Source: JAIVJZ01 sp036386515 (lineage in GTDB: Bacteria; Acidobacteriota; Blastocatellia; Pyrinomonadales; Pyrinomonadaceae). From it: a DNA stretch of 64,000 nucleotides. The position numbers and the translations under genes were made by a program. The notes under the pieces are model-generated. The model was not told the origin of the DNA and searched no databases. It worked only from the letters and a program-made list of their open reading frames with translations. The stretch spans positions 1 to 64,000 of the forward strand of contig DASVVO010000056.1 in NCBI GenBank assembly GCA_036386515.1, read 5' to 3'. Below, one piece after another: positions 37,623 through 47,333 of this stretch. The first letter of the stretch is position 1; the number at the start of each line of letters is the position of its first letter.

Positions 37623-39083
37623 CTAACTCCGAGAGTGAACGCGCGCGGGCGTGGCCGCGGCGGCCGAATCGGCGGCCGAATCGCGCCAGCCCGCCGGGTG
37701 TTTCACTTGAAAGAGAGGCGCGCGCGCGCCGAGCAGTTCGTCGGCCGCGCCCTCGCCCAGATCACCGCACAGGCGCACGCCCGCGTGCGCGAAGGTCGTG
37801 AGCGGCCAGCGAAATCGGCCGAACGCCTCGCGCGCAATCGAGACGCGGCGCGGGTCGTAGCCGAGCAGGTGCGCGCCCGCCCAATCCATCGCCGCCGCGT
37901 TCCAGGCTCCCAGGAGCAAGCCCATCGGCAACGCTTCGGGCGCGAGCGGCCCGTCGCCCTGACCGGCCACCACCGCGTCGGCCACGTGGACGACGAGGCG
38001 CGCAGGGAAGTCTGCGAAAGTCGCGTCCGGCCGCCCGTACAGGATCACGCGGTTGAGGTCGAGCGCGGTGCGCCACACCGTATCGTTGCCCGACCAGGAG
38101 CCTTCCACGCCGAGACTATCGCCCGCGAGCCGCGCCGCGCGTTCGAGTTGCACGCCCAGACCGTGCCAGACTTTGCCGAGCGCGGGGCGCGCCGTTTGGT
38201 TCTGCCGGTCGAGCACGAATTCGAGCGAACGCTTCAGAGGGTTCGCGCCGGGGTAACAATCGCCGCCGGAGGACGCGCCGCCGATCCGGTGATGCGGCAG
38301 AAATTCCTTGTTGCCGTTGATGCCGATAAGGTTCTTGAGCGCGCAGGTGATGCCCGCCTTCTTGTGCGTCTTCAACTTCGGCAAATTGATCACGACATCG
38401 GCGTCGAGCACGGCGCGCGCGATGAGATATTGATGACGGCCGGGCGCGTGCGTCCGCCGCATCAGGCGCGGGTCGTAGCAGGTGACGCGAAATGCGCCCG
38501 ACTCGTCCGTGATCGGTTCGAGGAGACTTTCGCGCCCCAGATCGAAGAGGACGAACTCGCTCTCGTCGCGCTGGTTCTCCGCCGCCGCGCGCACGCCGCC
38601 GGTGAACACGGCGATCGTCCGGCGAAAATCGCGTATGCCGCGAAAACGACTCTCGCGCCGCATCAATTCCTCAGACCACTCGCCGAGTTTCGTCTCTCTG
38701 AGCAACGCCGCGAAGTCGCACCCTTGCATGGGCGCGTCGCCGACGGAGACCTCGCCCGCTCCCGTCTGTAATACCGCTTCGACCACGGCGCGCACGAGCG
38801 ATTCATGCGTCAACAGCGGCTCGATGCCGCCCGCGCCTTGATTCTCGTGCGTCACGAAATTCGGTTTGACGAGCACGCGCGCGCCGGGAGGAATGATTTG
38901 GTTGAACGCGCCGCCCGCCGCGCCGCCGTCGCTCCAACCGAGTTCACGCGCGAGGCGCAGGAGCGCGAGGGATATTTCATCCGTGCCGTTCGCGCCCCCG
39001 GCGGACGGATAGCGCGCCGCGGGCGTCCGCGCCACGGCCACGCGCGCGTCCTCACAGGTCTGCCTGCGCTGAAACTCCGTCAT
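37623..39083 (-). CDS. DUF362 domain-containing protein
   Basis: A 486-residue cytoplasmic protein. The DUF362 region spans about 60-330, with VLVKPNFVTHENQGAG, GEVSVGDAPMQGCDF, and VVINLPKLKTHKKAGITCAL followed by GINGNKEFLPHHR. DUF362 proteins often accompany ferredoxin or unknown oxidoreductase modules; no Cys-rich iron-sulfur motif is seen here. Function unknown. It overlaps the CapK-like gene by 4 nt (ATGA) and so belongs to the same translational unit; in other EPS loci DUF362 genes also occur beside CapK and asparagine-synthase-like genes, which suggests a role in acyl or amide decoration. Confidence 0.85.
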   Translation of the reverse strand: MTEFQRRQTCEDARVAVARTPAARYPSAGGANGTDEISLALLRLARELGWSDGGAAGGAFNQIIPPGARVLVKPNFVTHENQGAGGIEPLLTHESLVRAVVEAVLQTGAGEVSVGDAPMQGCDFAALLRETKLGEWSEELMRRESRFRGIRDFRRTIAVFTGGVRAAAENQRDESEFVLFDLGRESLLEPITDESGAFRVTCYDPRLMRRTHAPGRHQYLIARAVLDADVVINLPKLKTHKKAGITCALKNLIGINGNKEFLPHHRIGGASSGGDCYPGANPLKRSLEFVLDRQNQTARPALGKVWHGLGVQLERAARLAGDSLGVEGSWSGNDTVWRTALDLNRVILYGRPDATFADFPARLVVHVADAVVAGQGDGPLAPEALPMGLLLGAWNAAAMDWAGAHLLGYDPRRVSIAREAFGRFRWPLTTFAHAGVRLCGDLGEGAADELLGARAPLFQVKHPAGWRDSAADSAAAATPARVHSRS

Positions 39084-40495
39084 CGCCCGTTCCCTTCCGT
39101 GCGTTTAACCTCGCTCACCACGGGTCGCAGTTTATTGGCTTTCGTGCGCGGGATGCTCTGGACGAGCGCGAGACTGACCGGCAGACCCGGCAGATTAGCC
39201 GCGACCGTTTCCAAGATACTCCTTCGCGCGTCTTCGCCGAAATTGTTTTGCGGAATGACCTGGAGTTCGACCGAGTAGTCCGGGCGTTGGAGAAACATGA
39301 ACTCGCGCACCGGGTAATCTTTCAGCATGTGCGGCATTTGCAGCCCCGCGATCCAGCGGCCGTCCGGCAGCCAGATGCGGTCGGCCTCGCGTCCCAAAAC
39401 TTCGTGCAGCGCGAACGCCGGGTGGCCGGGGCGGCTCCCGTGCGGGAAGCGTCCCACGTCGCCCACGCGGTAACGCAGCATCGGCATGCCGTCCGCGTGC
39501 AGCTTCGTGATCAGGATGGGCGACTCCTCGGCGGCGGCGGCCGTCTCCGGTTCGACGAGCACGTTCTGCCAGTCAACTTCAAAATCGTGCGTGCGCCCCG
39601 GCTCGAACTGGAAGCCCATGATGCCTACGTCGCGGCTGCCGTAGCGTTCGTGGACGGGTCGGTTGAAGGCGCGCTCGATGGCGGCGCGCTGCGCGGGCAG
39701 AAGTTTCTCCGCGCCCGTGACGAAGCAGCCCGAAGGATAGTTCGGCGTGAGCTTTTCGGCGAGCGCGAACTCGGCCAGCGCGGCCAGCGCGCTTGCATAG
39801 GCGATGATGCACGCGGGACGCCAGCGCGCGAACTCGGCGTGATAGCGCGCGAGCACTTCGGGCGAGAGACGGAAACAATCGAACCAGCGCACGTTCGACT
39901 CGAAATCATGGTAGCGTTCGCGCCACGTGCCGCGCGCCACGGGGTCGAGGTGATGCCCCCAGAGATAGGCGGTCGGCGTGCCGGTCGGCGCGCCGATTCT
40001 TTGCATCGGGTATTCCAGCGCGCTCTCGCGCCAGCCCAACTCTTCCGGCCCCAACCAGACGTGCGTCGGCTCGCCCGTCGAACCGCCCGTCGAATCCTTG
40101 CGGAGCGCACCGGCCGGGAGGGCGTTCGAGATGAGGTCGCGGCCGGCCGCCCTGATGTCTTCGCGTTCGAGCACGGGGAGGCGTGCGAAATCGGCGAAAC
40201 TGAAATCGGCTTGCGGGTCGAAGTTTTCACGCGCGAACAACTCTCGATAGAAGACGGTTTCGGAGGCGGCGCGGCGCACGGAGAAGCGCAGCCGTTCGAG
40301 CATCCATGCGCGCTGCCGCTCCTCATCCCACGCGGCCGACTCGCGGCGCAGCCGCATGCCCTCGTAGAAGGCGCGCATCGCCGGGCGGCGCGAGGCGCGC
40401 GCCAGCCGTTGTGCGCGCGTGAGCGGCAGCAGCATCTTGCGTGAGAGCAGTTCGTGGATGATCAATCCGTTCAAGTTCCGTCTCCCCTTACTCAT
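39080..40495 (-). CDS. CapK / phenylacetate-CoA-ligase-like adenylate-forming enzyme
   Basis: 471 residues from ATG 40495, overlapping the flippase stop by 4 nt; the open frame extends much further upstream but only as antisense-free overlap of the flippase gene. The ATP-binding loop KDSTGGSTGEPTHVW is near 108-122, a second motif GSRDVGIMGFQFEPG near 280, and MLRYRVGDVGRFP near 350. Relatives (CapK, coenzyme F390 synthetase, PaaK) activate acids as adenylates or CoA thioesters. In capsule loci they are believed to activate an acyl or amino acid substituent for polymer decoration; the substrate is unknown. Confidence 0.88.
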   Translation of the reverse strand: MSKGRRNLNGLIIHELLSRKMLLPLTRAQRLARASRRPAMRAFYEGMRLRRESAAWDEERQRAWMLERLRFSVRRAASETVFYRELFARENFDPQADFSFADFARLPVLEREDIRAAGRDLISNALPAGALRKDSTGGSTGEPTHVWLGPEELGWRESALEYPMQRIGAPTGTPTAYLWGHHLDPVARGTWRERYHDFESNVRWFDCFRLSPEVLARYHAEFARWRPACIIAYASALAALAEFALAEKLTPNYPSGCFVTGAEKLLPAQRAAIERAFNRPVHERYGSRDVGIMGFQFEPGRTHDFEVDWQNVLVEPETAAAAEESPILITKLHADGMPMLRYRVGDVGRFPHGSRPGHPAFALHEVLGREADRIWLPDGRWIAGLQMPHMLKDYPVREFMFLQRPDYSVELQVIPQNNFGEDARRSILETVAANLPGLPVSLALVQSIPRTKANKLRPVVSEVKRTEGNGR

Positions 40496-42036
40496 CCGGC
40501 CACATCGTTCACCGCGCGCCGCCGGTGTATCGTGTGGCGTTGCACGGCGCGCAGCGCGCGCCCCGCGCCCGCGCGTTCGTCCGCCGACAAAATCTTCAGC
40601 AGCCAGACGCCCGCCAAATAGACGACGGCGAAGACTACGCCGCACACGGCGAGCACGAAAAACGGCGGCATCGTGCCCAACACCAACGCCCGCGCGAGCG
40701 CGGTGGCAATGGCGGCGCAGGCGGCGGCGCAGGCCAGCTTGCCCACGTCGCCGAACAAAGGAACTTCCGCCCACGTCATCCCGAGAGCCTTGCCGCAGCG
40801 CACCGCCACCACCACGCGCTCCAGCAAATTCGTCAGCACGACGAGCGAGATGACGCCGACCAAACCGACACGCTCCGTTCCGAACCAGAGCGCGACGAAC
40901 AACGCGCCGAGCAGCGCGGCGCGCGCGCGCAACAGAAAGAAGCGATGCTCCGGGTAAGCGCGCATCACCGGGTCGTAAGCCGACGTGATCATGCCGAGCG
41001 GGATCATCGCGAGGTTGACGGCGAAGATCGGCCAACTCGGCAGATACTGTTCGCGAAACATGACGATGATGAACTCGCGCCCCATCACGATCAGAAACGC
41101 GTAGAGCGCGAAATAGGCGAGCGCGAGTTTGCGCATCATCCGCGAGACGAGGACGATGATCTCGCGCCGCGCGCCCTGCTTTTCCAGTTCGGCCACGCGC
41201 GGGATCATCACCGAGCCGATGGAGTCGCTAAGTATGTGGATGAGCGGCAGGTTGAAGCAGCCGAAATTGTAGATGGCGAAGGTGGCGGCGTCGAAGCGGT
41301 TGGACACGAAATAGTTGTGCATGTCCATCTGCATCGTGTAGAGGAAACCGGCGATGCCGAGCGGCAGCGCGTAGCTCATCTGCGTGCGAAACAGGCGGGG
41401 GTCGAAGCGTCGCCCGAAGCCCTCGAAGCGCGCGAAGAGATAAACCAGCAGCACGACGGTTTGCAGCGCGCCCTGGATGATCGCCGCGTAGATGAGCGAC
41501 TCGACGGAGGCGAACCAGACGGCCGCCGCCAGCAGCAGGAGCGTGCGCGCGAGGTTCATCGAAACGATGAAGGCGGTGGCCGTCTTCGTCTCCTGATTCG
41601 CCATCGCGATGGCTTCCAGAAACGAGGAGACGACCCACAGCAGGAGCAGGATGCCGAGCGCGGGCGCGTAGGCCACGAGTTCGACCGAGTTGGGGAACAG
41701 CGCGACGATCAAACCCGGGCGCAGGACGAAGGCGAGGCACGCGGCGGCCGCGACCAGCAGGTGAAAGAGCAGGATGTTGAAGACCACTTCGCCGCGCCGT
41801 TCCGGTTCACGCGGAAGGAAATAGAACGCGCTCATGTGGAAGCCGAGCGGCAGCACGTTCATCGCCGTCCCGACGATGAGGAAGACCTGCTTGTAGAGGC
41901 CGACGGAGGTCTGGTCGAGACGCCGCACGAGCAGCAGCGGCAATGCGAAACTCAAGACGAACGCCAACGTGCGCGCCGACATGATCCATGCCGCCCGCAC
42001 CGTCAACGAACTCTCTTTGCGTCCCGCTTCAGCCAA
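40492..42036 (-). CDS. Oligosaccharide flippase (Wzx, MOP superfamily)
   Basis: A 514-residue membrane protein with about 12-14 hydrophobic helices and no large soluble domain. The start SSLTVRAAWIMSARTLAFVL with LVRRLDQTSVGLYKQV is typical of Wzx/RfbX-like flippases, which move undecaprenyl-linked repeat units to the periplasmic side. The TTG start is preceded by GGAGG at an 11-nt spacing; GTG 42000 and ATG 41982 are later alternatives but would remove the conserved N-terminus. It is the only evident flippase in the window, so it should serve the Wzx/Wzy pathway with the polymerases at 44323 and 50763. Confidence 0.88.
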   Translation of the reverse strand: MAEAGRKESSLTVRAAWIMSARTLAFVLSFALPLLLVRRLDQTSVGLYKQVFLIVGTAMNVLPLGFHMSAFYFLPREPERRGEVVFNILLFHLLVAAAACLAFVLRPGLIVALFPNSVELVAYAPALGILLLLWVVSSFLEAIAMANQETKTATAFIVSMNLARTLLLLAAAVWFASVESLIYAAIIQGALQTVVLLVYLFARFEGFGRRFDPRLFRTQMSYALPLGIAGFLYTMQMDMHNYFVSNRFDAATFAIYNFGCFNLPLIHILSDSIGSVMIPRVAELEKQGARREIIVLVSRMMRKLALAYFALYAFLIVMGREFIIVMFREQYLPSWPIFAVNLAMIPLGMITSAYDPVMRAYPEHRFFLLRARAALLGALFVALWFGTERVGLVGVISLVVLTNLLERVVVAVRCGKALGMTWAEVPLFGDVGKLACAAACAAIATALARALVLGTMPPFFVLAVCGVVFAVVYLAGVWLLKILSADERAGAGRALRAVQRHTIHRRRAVNDVAG

Positions 42037-42161
42037 CGTTTCTAACGCCTCCTTCCCACGCTCATATCATAACAGTCCTGGCGGCCTGCGCGCTGTGCGC
42101 CTCGCCCACGCCTCGCTCGCGCCCCACTCGCGCCGGAATCGCGCCCCGGTTCGCGTGAGTT

Positions 42162-43133
42162 TCAACTTCCCCCGCTCCTCTCGATTTCCGTCGCGGGCGG
42201 CGGCGCAAACGTCCCCAGCACGTTGAGGCTGCGCACGGCCAACTGCTCGGCCGCGAGGTGCCGGAACTGCGGGTGCAGCGGGAAGCCGTTTTTGAGCGCG
42301 CGCACGGATGGCTCGTCGAGCGTCTGCATTTGCTTGAGCAGACGCACCCCGGCGCGCTCGAACATGTCCAGGTACTCGAAGGCGCGCAGCCGGTTGTGAT
42401 ACATAAACTGGTTGCCCGCCCACTTCGTCCACTCGTCGTCGCCGAACTGCAGGAAGTTGATCGCCGTGATCGTGTCATCGTCGTGCGAGAAATGATCCGA
42501 GGGGTCGATGATGTGAACCAGGAGGCCGTCGTCGGCGAGGATGCGCCGCGCCTCGGCAAGTATGCGCGCGAGGACGCTTGCGGGGATGTGCTCGAAGACG
42601 GCGAACGAGACGTGGGCGTCGATGCTTTTGTCGGCGAGCGGCAACTGCGCCGCGTCGGCGCGCGACAGGTACTTGACGTTCATCATCCGCAAGAGCGCGG
42701 AGAGGTCGCCTTTGAAGTTCAGGAGTTGCGCGAGTCGTTGGCGAAAGTGCGGCCGCGCCGCCTCCGCGCCGAACGCGGCCAGGACTTCCGCCTCGTGCCG
42801 CCGCACGTATTCGTTCGACTCGAAGACGAGCGCGCTCGACAGGTAAGGGTTCAAATCCACGGTCGTCACTTCGGCCGCGCCGCAGAGCCAGAGAGCGGTC
42901 GGCAAGTTCACGTTGCGCCCCGTGCCGACTTCGAGAAAGCGCATGCCCTCAACCTCGCGCCCCGCCGCGCGAATCCACGCGGTCGTGCGCCGCGCCGCGT
43001 CGAAATATTCGACCGGGTTGGCGCGACCCGCGCGCAAACTCCCGACGCTGCGCTGCATCGCGTAATAGAGCGCGTTCGAGCACGGCAGGGCGGCGATCAA
43101 ATTCTGAATGCGTGCTTTGCGTTGCCAGTTCAT
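42162..43133 (-). CDS. Class I SAM-dependent methyltransferase
   Basis: 323 residues from ATG 43133, overlapping the stop of the upstream GT2 gene by 4 nt (ATGA). Motif I MRFLEVGTGRNVNLPTALW near 64-82, acidic end of strand 2 VTTVDLNPYL, a long insert of about 70 residues, then SIDAHVSFAVFEHIP and the post-motif RRILADDGLLVHIIDPSDHF. The insert between motifs I and II is larger than in small Methyltransf_11 enzymes. Probable sugar O- or N-methyltransferase acting in polysaccharide synthesis, by context only. Confidence 0.85.
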   Translation of the reverse strand: MNWQRKARIQNLIAALPCSNALYYAMQRSVGSLRAGRANPVEYFDAARRTTAWIRAAGREVEGMRFLEVGTGRNVNLPTALWLCGAAEVTTVDLNPYLSSALVFESNEYVRRHEAEVLAAFGAEAARPHFRQRLAQLLNFKGDLSALLRMMNVKYLSRADAAQLPLADKSIDAHVSFAVFEHIPASVLARILAEARRILADDGLLVHIIDPSDHFSHDDDTITAINFLQFGDDEWTKWAGNQFMYHNRLRAFEYLDMFERAGVRLLKQMQTLDEPSVRALKNGFPLHPQFRHLAAEQLAVRSLNVLGTFAPPPATEIERSGGS

Positions 43134-44326
43134 CCGTGAGTCTCTGTCCGAAGGCGCGGAGCGCGCAGTAAGCCCAACCAAAAACTGCTCCCCCAGGCGA
43201 CGTGGAGCACCGGAAAGATGAGCGCGATGAGCGGCAGCAAACTCAACTCGCGCGCGCGCCGCGCGAGTTGGAAGGCGCACAGGAGCGAGAGCAGCGCATA
43301 GGGGACGACGGCCGCGAGCAGGAGCAACCACGCGGGACGCCACCAGAAACCGCCGAGCGCGGTTAAGAGAACGCCCGCGACGAAAGCGGGCGCGACCAGA
43401 TGCCGCCAGCGCAGAGAGCGCGGGTGCAGTTTCACCATCTGCGCCTTCCAGGTGCCGTAGCGAAAATACTGCCGCGCGAGTTCGCGGATGGTGGGGCGCG
43501 CGAAATAGAGCGAGTGGCCGGAGGTGTCGAGCAGGATGCGCCCGCCGCGCTCTCTGATGCGGTAGTGAAAATCGTAATCCTCGTTCGCCAGCAACGCCTC
43601 GTTGAAGCCGCCCACCTCGCGCCACAGGCTCTTGCGAAAAACTCCGAACGGCACGGTATCGACAAACTCGGTCGCGGCGCGGTCGGGCATGCGGTATTTC
43701 GCGTCGCCGATGCCGAACGGGTGCGCCACGGCCAGGGCGACGGCGCGCGCCGCGCGCGTCTCGGCTCCCGGCCGGATGCGCCACGGCATCCCGACCACCG
43801 CCACCTCTTCCGCCCCCTCAAGTTGCTCGACGCAGCGGCGCACATAGTTGGCCGACGGGATGGAATGCGCGTCCATGCGCACGATCACATCGCCGCGCGC
43901 GTCCGAGATGCCGAGGTTGACGCCCGCCGGAATGTTGCGCGCCGGGTTGTCCACGAGCCGCACGCGCAAACTCGGATAAGCGCGCTTGAAGTCGGCCACG
44001 CGCTCGCGCGTCGCGTCGGTCGAACGCCCATCGACGACGACGATCTCGAAGCGGCCGGACTGGTATTGACCGGCGAGATTTTCGAGCACTTTGTAGATGT
44101 AGCGTTCCTCGTTGAAGCAGGGAATGACGATGGAGACGAAAGGCGGATCGCCGGGCACGGGCGGCGCGGGAGGAGGAGTAACTTCCGTGACGCCCGCGCG
44201 CGCGATGGCGGTGGCGGAGCGGGTGTCGGGCGGATGTGTGTTCGTTTGATCTTCGAGCATGAGTTTGCGTTCGGGCGGGAGCCGAGCGGCCGCGCGTCGA
44301 AGCGCGGCCGCCCGGCTCGCCTTCAA
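43130..44326 (-). CDS. Glycosyltransferase family 2, ExoA-like membrane enzyme
   Basis: Up to 398 residues. GT-A domain at about 60-290: VSIVIPCFNEERYIYKVLE, VVVDGRSTDATRERV, RMDAHSIPSANYVRRCV, and FNEALLANEDYDFHYRIRERG; three or four membrane helices occupy the last 90 residues. This is the layout of succinoglycan ExoA-type beta-glucosyltransferases. The TTG at 44326 overlaps the stop of the polymerase gene; an ATG at 44260 would shorten the disordered N-terminus by 22 residues and cannot be excluded. It probably extends the lipid-linked sugar at the membrane. Confidence 0.88.
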   Translation of the reverse strand: MKASRAAALRRAAARLPPERKLMLEDQTNTHPPDTRSATAIARAGVTEVTPPPAPPVPGDPPFVSIVIPCFNEERYIYKVLENLAGQYQSGRFEIVVVDGRSTDATRERVADFKRAYPSLRVRLVDNPARNIPAGVNLGISDARGDVIVRMDAHSIPSANYVRRCVEQLEGAEEVAVVGMPWRIRPGAETRAARAVALAVAHPFGIGDAKYRMPDRAATEFVDTVPFGVFRKSLWREVGGFNEALLANEDYDFHYRIRERGGRILLDTSGHSLYFARPTIRELARQYFRYGTWKAQMVKLHPRSLRWRHLVAPAFVAGVLLTALGGFWWRPAWLLLLAAVVPYALLSLLCAFQLARRARELSLLPLIALIFPVLHVAWGSSFWLGLLRAPRLRTETHG

Positions 44327-45927
44327 GTCCTCGTCATGGCCGGGGCGGCGTGGTCGGGCGCGGGGAAGGCCGCGTCGGCGCGCGCCTCGGCGTCGTCGTG
44401 CGCGCGTGCGGCGCGTTTATCTTTTCTCGACGGCGGAGACACCTCTGCGCCCGTCTGCGCCTCGTAGATGCGGCGCAGGGCGACGGCGTAGCCGACGAGG
44501 TAATAGACCGAAAACTGGTAGGCCACCGAGCCGAAGAAACTGCCGATCATGAAAGCGACCAGGCTCGCCTGCAAAGCGACGGAGAGATAATAGATGCGCG
44601 AACCGCGCCGCGTGTCGTAAGTCGCGTGTTCGATCACGCGGAGGCGGCGCAAGGGAACGACGATAAACGAGGTGTAGATGACGGCCGCCGCCAGCCCCAT
44701 CTCGGCGGCCACCTGCGTGTAAGAGTTGTGGCTGACGAGTTCGCGAATGGAGACGATGTGGAAGTTGCCGATGCCGACCCCGAACACCGGGTTGTAGATC
44801 GCGACGATGATCGAGCGCACCAGCAAGTCGCGCCGCGACGCACTCGAATCGTCGCGGTTGACCGAGCCGATGGTGCTCAACCGATCCGTGTACTCGCCCG
44901 GCGCGAGCGCGACGAGCGCGACGACGACGACCGCCACCAGCACGATCATCAACACCCGGTTGCGCCGCCCCAGTTTCCACGCGAGCACCAGCCCCGCGCC
45001 GAGCAATCCCAAAAACGCGCCGCGCGAGAACGAGGCGATGATGCCGCCGACCATCAGGAAGGCGGCCGCCGCGTAGAGCGGTTTGGCGAGCAGGTTGCGC
45101 GTGCTCAACAGCAGCCCGATTGCCAGCGGGATCATCACGACGAGATGGAGCGCCATGTCGTTCGCGTTGCCGAACATCCCGCCCACCACGCCCGCCACGC
45201 GCTGACCCTCCGCGATGGCGAAACGCCCCAGACGATAATCGTTGATCGCGCTTGCGCTGAGGACGATGCCGACCGCAATGCCGAGAAACATGAGTCCCTT
45301 CAGGCGCAAGGGCGTGCGCACGACGTTCACGATCACGATGAACATGGCGACGGCGCGGATGAACGGGTAGTTGAAAGCCGTCCACGCTTCGCCAGGGTCG
45401 ATGGCGAGCGGGATGGAGATGAGCGCGCACAGGCACAGCAGCAGGACGAGGTTCACCTCGCGCGGCCGCGCCGTGAGATTGCCTTCGAGCGCGAATTGCG
45501 TCGGGAGGAAAATCAAGAGCGTCACGAAGGCGAGCCAGTAGGCGAGAGAGGTCAGCCCCGCGAGCGACGGGTGGAGTTCGTAAGGACGGAAGTAGAGCAC
45601 CACCGTGAAGAGAAAGAGGCCGACGTAGGAGAAGAGGTGGCCGCGCTTGAATCGCGCGGGCGCGGCGGGCTTGGCCGCGTCGCCCGCCGCATCCACCAGC
45701 GGCGACGCTTCGCCGTCCGGCGTTCGCGGGCGCGCGGCGTTCTCAATCTCAAGGTCGCGCTCGTCGGCGCTGCCCGTGCGCGGAAAATTCCCCGTGGACG
45801 GCTCCGTGCGCGCGTCTCCGAACGCCCACGGGTCGGCCTCGCCTTCCGCGGCACGCGTCGCGGCGCGCGCGCGGGTGGGCGGGGCGATCGGTTCGTAGTC
45901 GTCGGTGAAGGGATGCTTCGTTGGCAT
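44323..45927 (-). CDS. O-antigen ligase/polymerase-like protein, exosortase-locus type
   Basis: A 534-residue membrane protein. Residues 1-95 are a polar Ala/Glu/Asp-rich cytoplasmic region; about ten to eleven membrane helices follow to 480. Near 230-330 is GVVGGMFGNANDMALHLVVM, and in the large periplasmic loop near 350-410 lies NPVFGVGIGNFHIVS followed by SHNSYTQVAAEMGL, the Wzy_C/O-antigen ligase signature (compare the O-glycosylation ligase of PEP-CTERM loci, TIGR03097). Predicted to polymerise or ligate lipid-linked glycan at the periplasmic face. First gene of the 45927-19757 set. A second member of this family is at 50763-52337. Confidence 0.87.
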   Translation of the reverse strand: MPTKHPFTDDYEPIAPPTRARAATRAAEGEADPWAFGDARTEPSTGNFPRTGSADERDLEIENAARPRTPDGEASPLVDAAGDAAKPAAPARFKRGHLFSYVGLFLFTVVLYFRPYELHPSLAGLTSLAYWLAFVTLLIFLPTQFALEGNLTARPREVNLVLLLCLCALISIPLAIDPGEAWTAFNYPFIRAVAMFIVIVNVVRTPLRLKGLMFLGIAVGIVLSASAINDYRLGRFAIAEGQRVAGVVGGMFGNANDMALHLVVMIPLAIGLLLSTRNLLAKPLYAAAAFLMVGGIIASFSRGAFLGLLGAGLVLAWKLGRRNRVLMIVLVAVVVVALVALAPGEYTDRLSTIGSVNRDDSSASRRDLLVRSIIVAIYNPVFGVGIGNFHIVSIRELVSHNSYTQVAAEMGLAAAVIYTSFIVVPLRRLRVIEHATYDTRRGSRIYYLSVALQASLVAFMIGSFFGSVAYQFSVYYLVGYAVALRRIYEAQTGAEVSPPSRKDKRAARAHDDAEARADAAFPAPDHAAPAMTRT

Positions 45928-46103
45928 CTTTACAGTTTAACGCCCGCCGGATTCATCGTCAGCCCGCCGTCTCTCGCCCGCTCACGCGAGATGAAAAACT
46001 TTCCGCTCCTATGAAAACGAAGCGGCGCACGATAGAACACGTGACACCGCTTTTCTTTTCGTCGGGTGAGATGTTCAGGACGGCTCAACCGCACGCGCCC
46101 GGC

Positions 46104-47333
46104 TTAAACCGCCACGCGCTCTTCCTCGCTGTCGAGCACGAGGGCGCGGACGCGTTCGCGCAAAGAAGTCTCGAAACGGCGCGCCTGTTCGATCTCGCCG
46201 AAGGCCAACGCTCGCAACTCCTGCTCGATGCGCCGGCGGTAGTCCGAGACGAGCGAATCGGAGACGCCAAGGCGCGCGGCCGCTTCGAGTTGCGTCACGT
46301 GGTCGGGGCTGAGATAACAATGCCAGAGGACGCCGAGCATGCGGTCGTACTGCTTGGTCTTGCCGCGCACGCTCGCGTGCAGGGCGCGCAGGAACAGATC
46401 GACGTAGCCGACGGCCTCTTCCTCCGACTCGCGGCGCAGCAACCCCTGTTCGGGATTCTCGCGCCCGTCCACCGGCTCGAAGATGCGGCCGTTCTCTTCG
46501 TCGTCGCCGCCGCCGAGCGGCACCAGATAAATGTCCATCACGGGCAGGCGCGACATCACGAGGCTGCGCAGGGAACGCACGTCCACGGGCGCGTCGGCCG
46601 CTTCGAGGATGGAGATGATCAAATCTTCGAGGTCGGAGTTGCTGATGATGATCTGCGAATCGCCCGTGCAGCCGACCATGCGCGTGTCGCGCTGGTGGAC
46701 GGGGATCATCTGGATGCGCTGCTCCAAATCCTGAGAGTTGCGGCGCAGCTTGGCGGCCGGCCATTCGCTGAGGCCGTAGACGCGATCCGCGAGGCGGCGG
46801 TGCGGTTCATCTTCAACGCTGCCGGAGCCTGCGTCGAAGCGGCGGAAGTTTGCGCTCGACTGGATGATGGTGGAGATGCGGCGCGCGAGGCGATAGGATT
46901 CCGGGTGCCGCTTGCGCAGTTCGGCCGTCAGCAGATTGGTCAGTTCGATCTGGCTGATCTCACATTCGATCTCGGCGTCGGTCATCGCCGTCTCTAGATA
47001 ATGCTGGAAGCGCGCTTTACTCAGGAGCGTGACGAAGAGTTCCTGCGTCAGGTCAACGTAGGCATTACCGCGCTCCGCGCCTTCGACCAGCAGACCCGCG
47101 CTGTGCGAGGCGCGCACGAGCGGGTGGCTGCAAACGATGCGGTGGAGTTCCGTCCAGAGACGGGTGACATCGGAGCGGCGCAGGGAATCGACCCAGTGCG
47201 CGTTCGTCCCCCGGGCGGGGCGTTCGGCGACGGCAGACGGAGCCTGCAATGCCGGCGCGTGCAACTCTTCTTCGGTGGCGCTGGTCATGTGATTTTCAGA
47301 GGGGTGATTATGATCGGCAGATGTTGCAGCCAT
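46104..47333 (-). CDS. Unrecognised protein with C-terminal helix-turn-helix-like segment
   Basis: A 409-residue soluble protein of no family I can name. Residues 45-160 are helical (VDLTQELFVTLLSKARFQHY; SQIELTNLLTAELRKRHPES) and the C-terminal 85 residues contain MLGVLWHCYLSPDHVTQLEA then ARLGVSDSLVSDYRRRIEQ, which reads like a sigma-region-4 or similar DNA-binding helix-turn-helix. The overall layout recalls a divergent sigma-factor-like regulator, but that is inference. It sits alone upstream of the 45927-19757 gene set and is divergent from the small zinc-finger-like gene at 48249. ATG 47333; ATG 47288 is an alternative. Confidence 0.75.
   Translation of the reverse strand: MAATSADHNHPSENHMTSATEEELHAPALQAPSAVAERPARGTNAHWVDSLRRSDVTRLWTELHRIVCSHPLVRASHSAGLLVEGAERGNAYVDLTQELFVTLLSKARFQHYLETAMTDAEIECEISQIELTNLLTAELRKRHPESYRLARRISTIIQSSANFRRFDAGSGSVEDEPHRRLADRVYGLSEWPAAKLRRNSQDLEQRIQMIPVHQRDTRMVGCTGDSQIIISNSDLEDLIISILEAADAPVDVRSLRSLVMSRLPVMDIYLVPLGGGDDEENGRIFEPVDGRENPEQGLLRRESEEEAVGYVDLFLRALHASVRGKTKQYDRMLGVLWHCYLSPDHVTQLEAAARLGVSDSLVSDYRRRIEQELRALAFGEIEQARRFETSLRERVRALVLDSEEERVAV

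Noticed and set aside
40496..41035. Upstream extension of the CapK-like frame
   Set aside because: Arg-rich translation lying entirely over the flippase gene in another frame; the ATG at 40495 with the ATGA overlap fits better.
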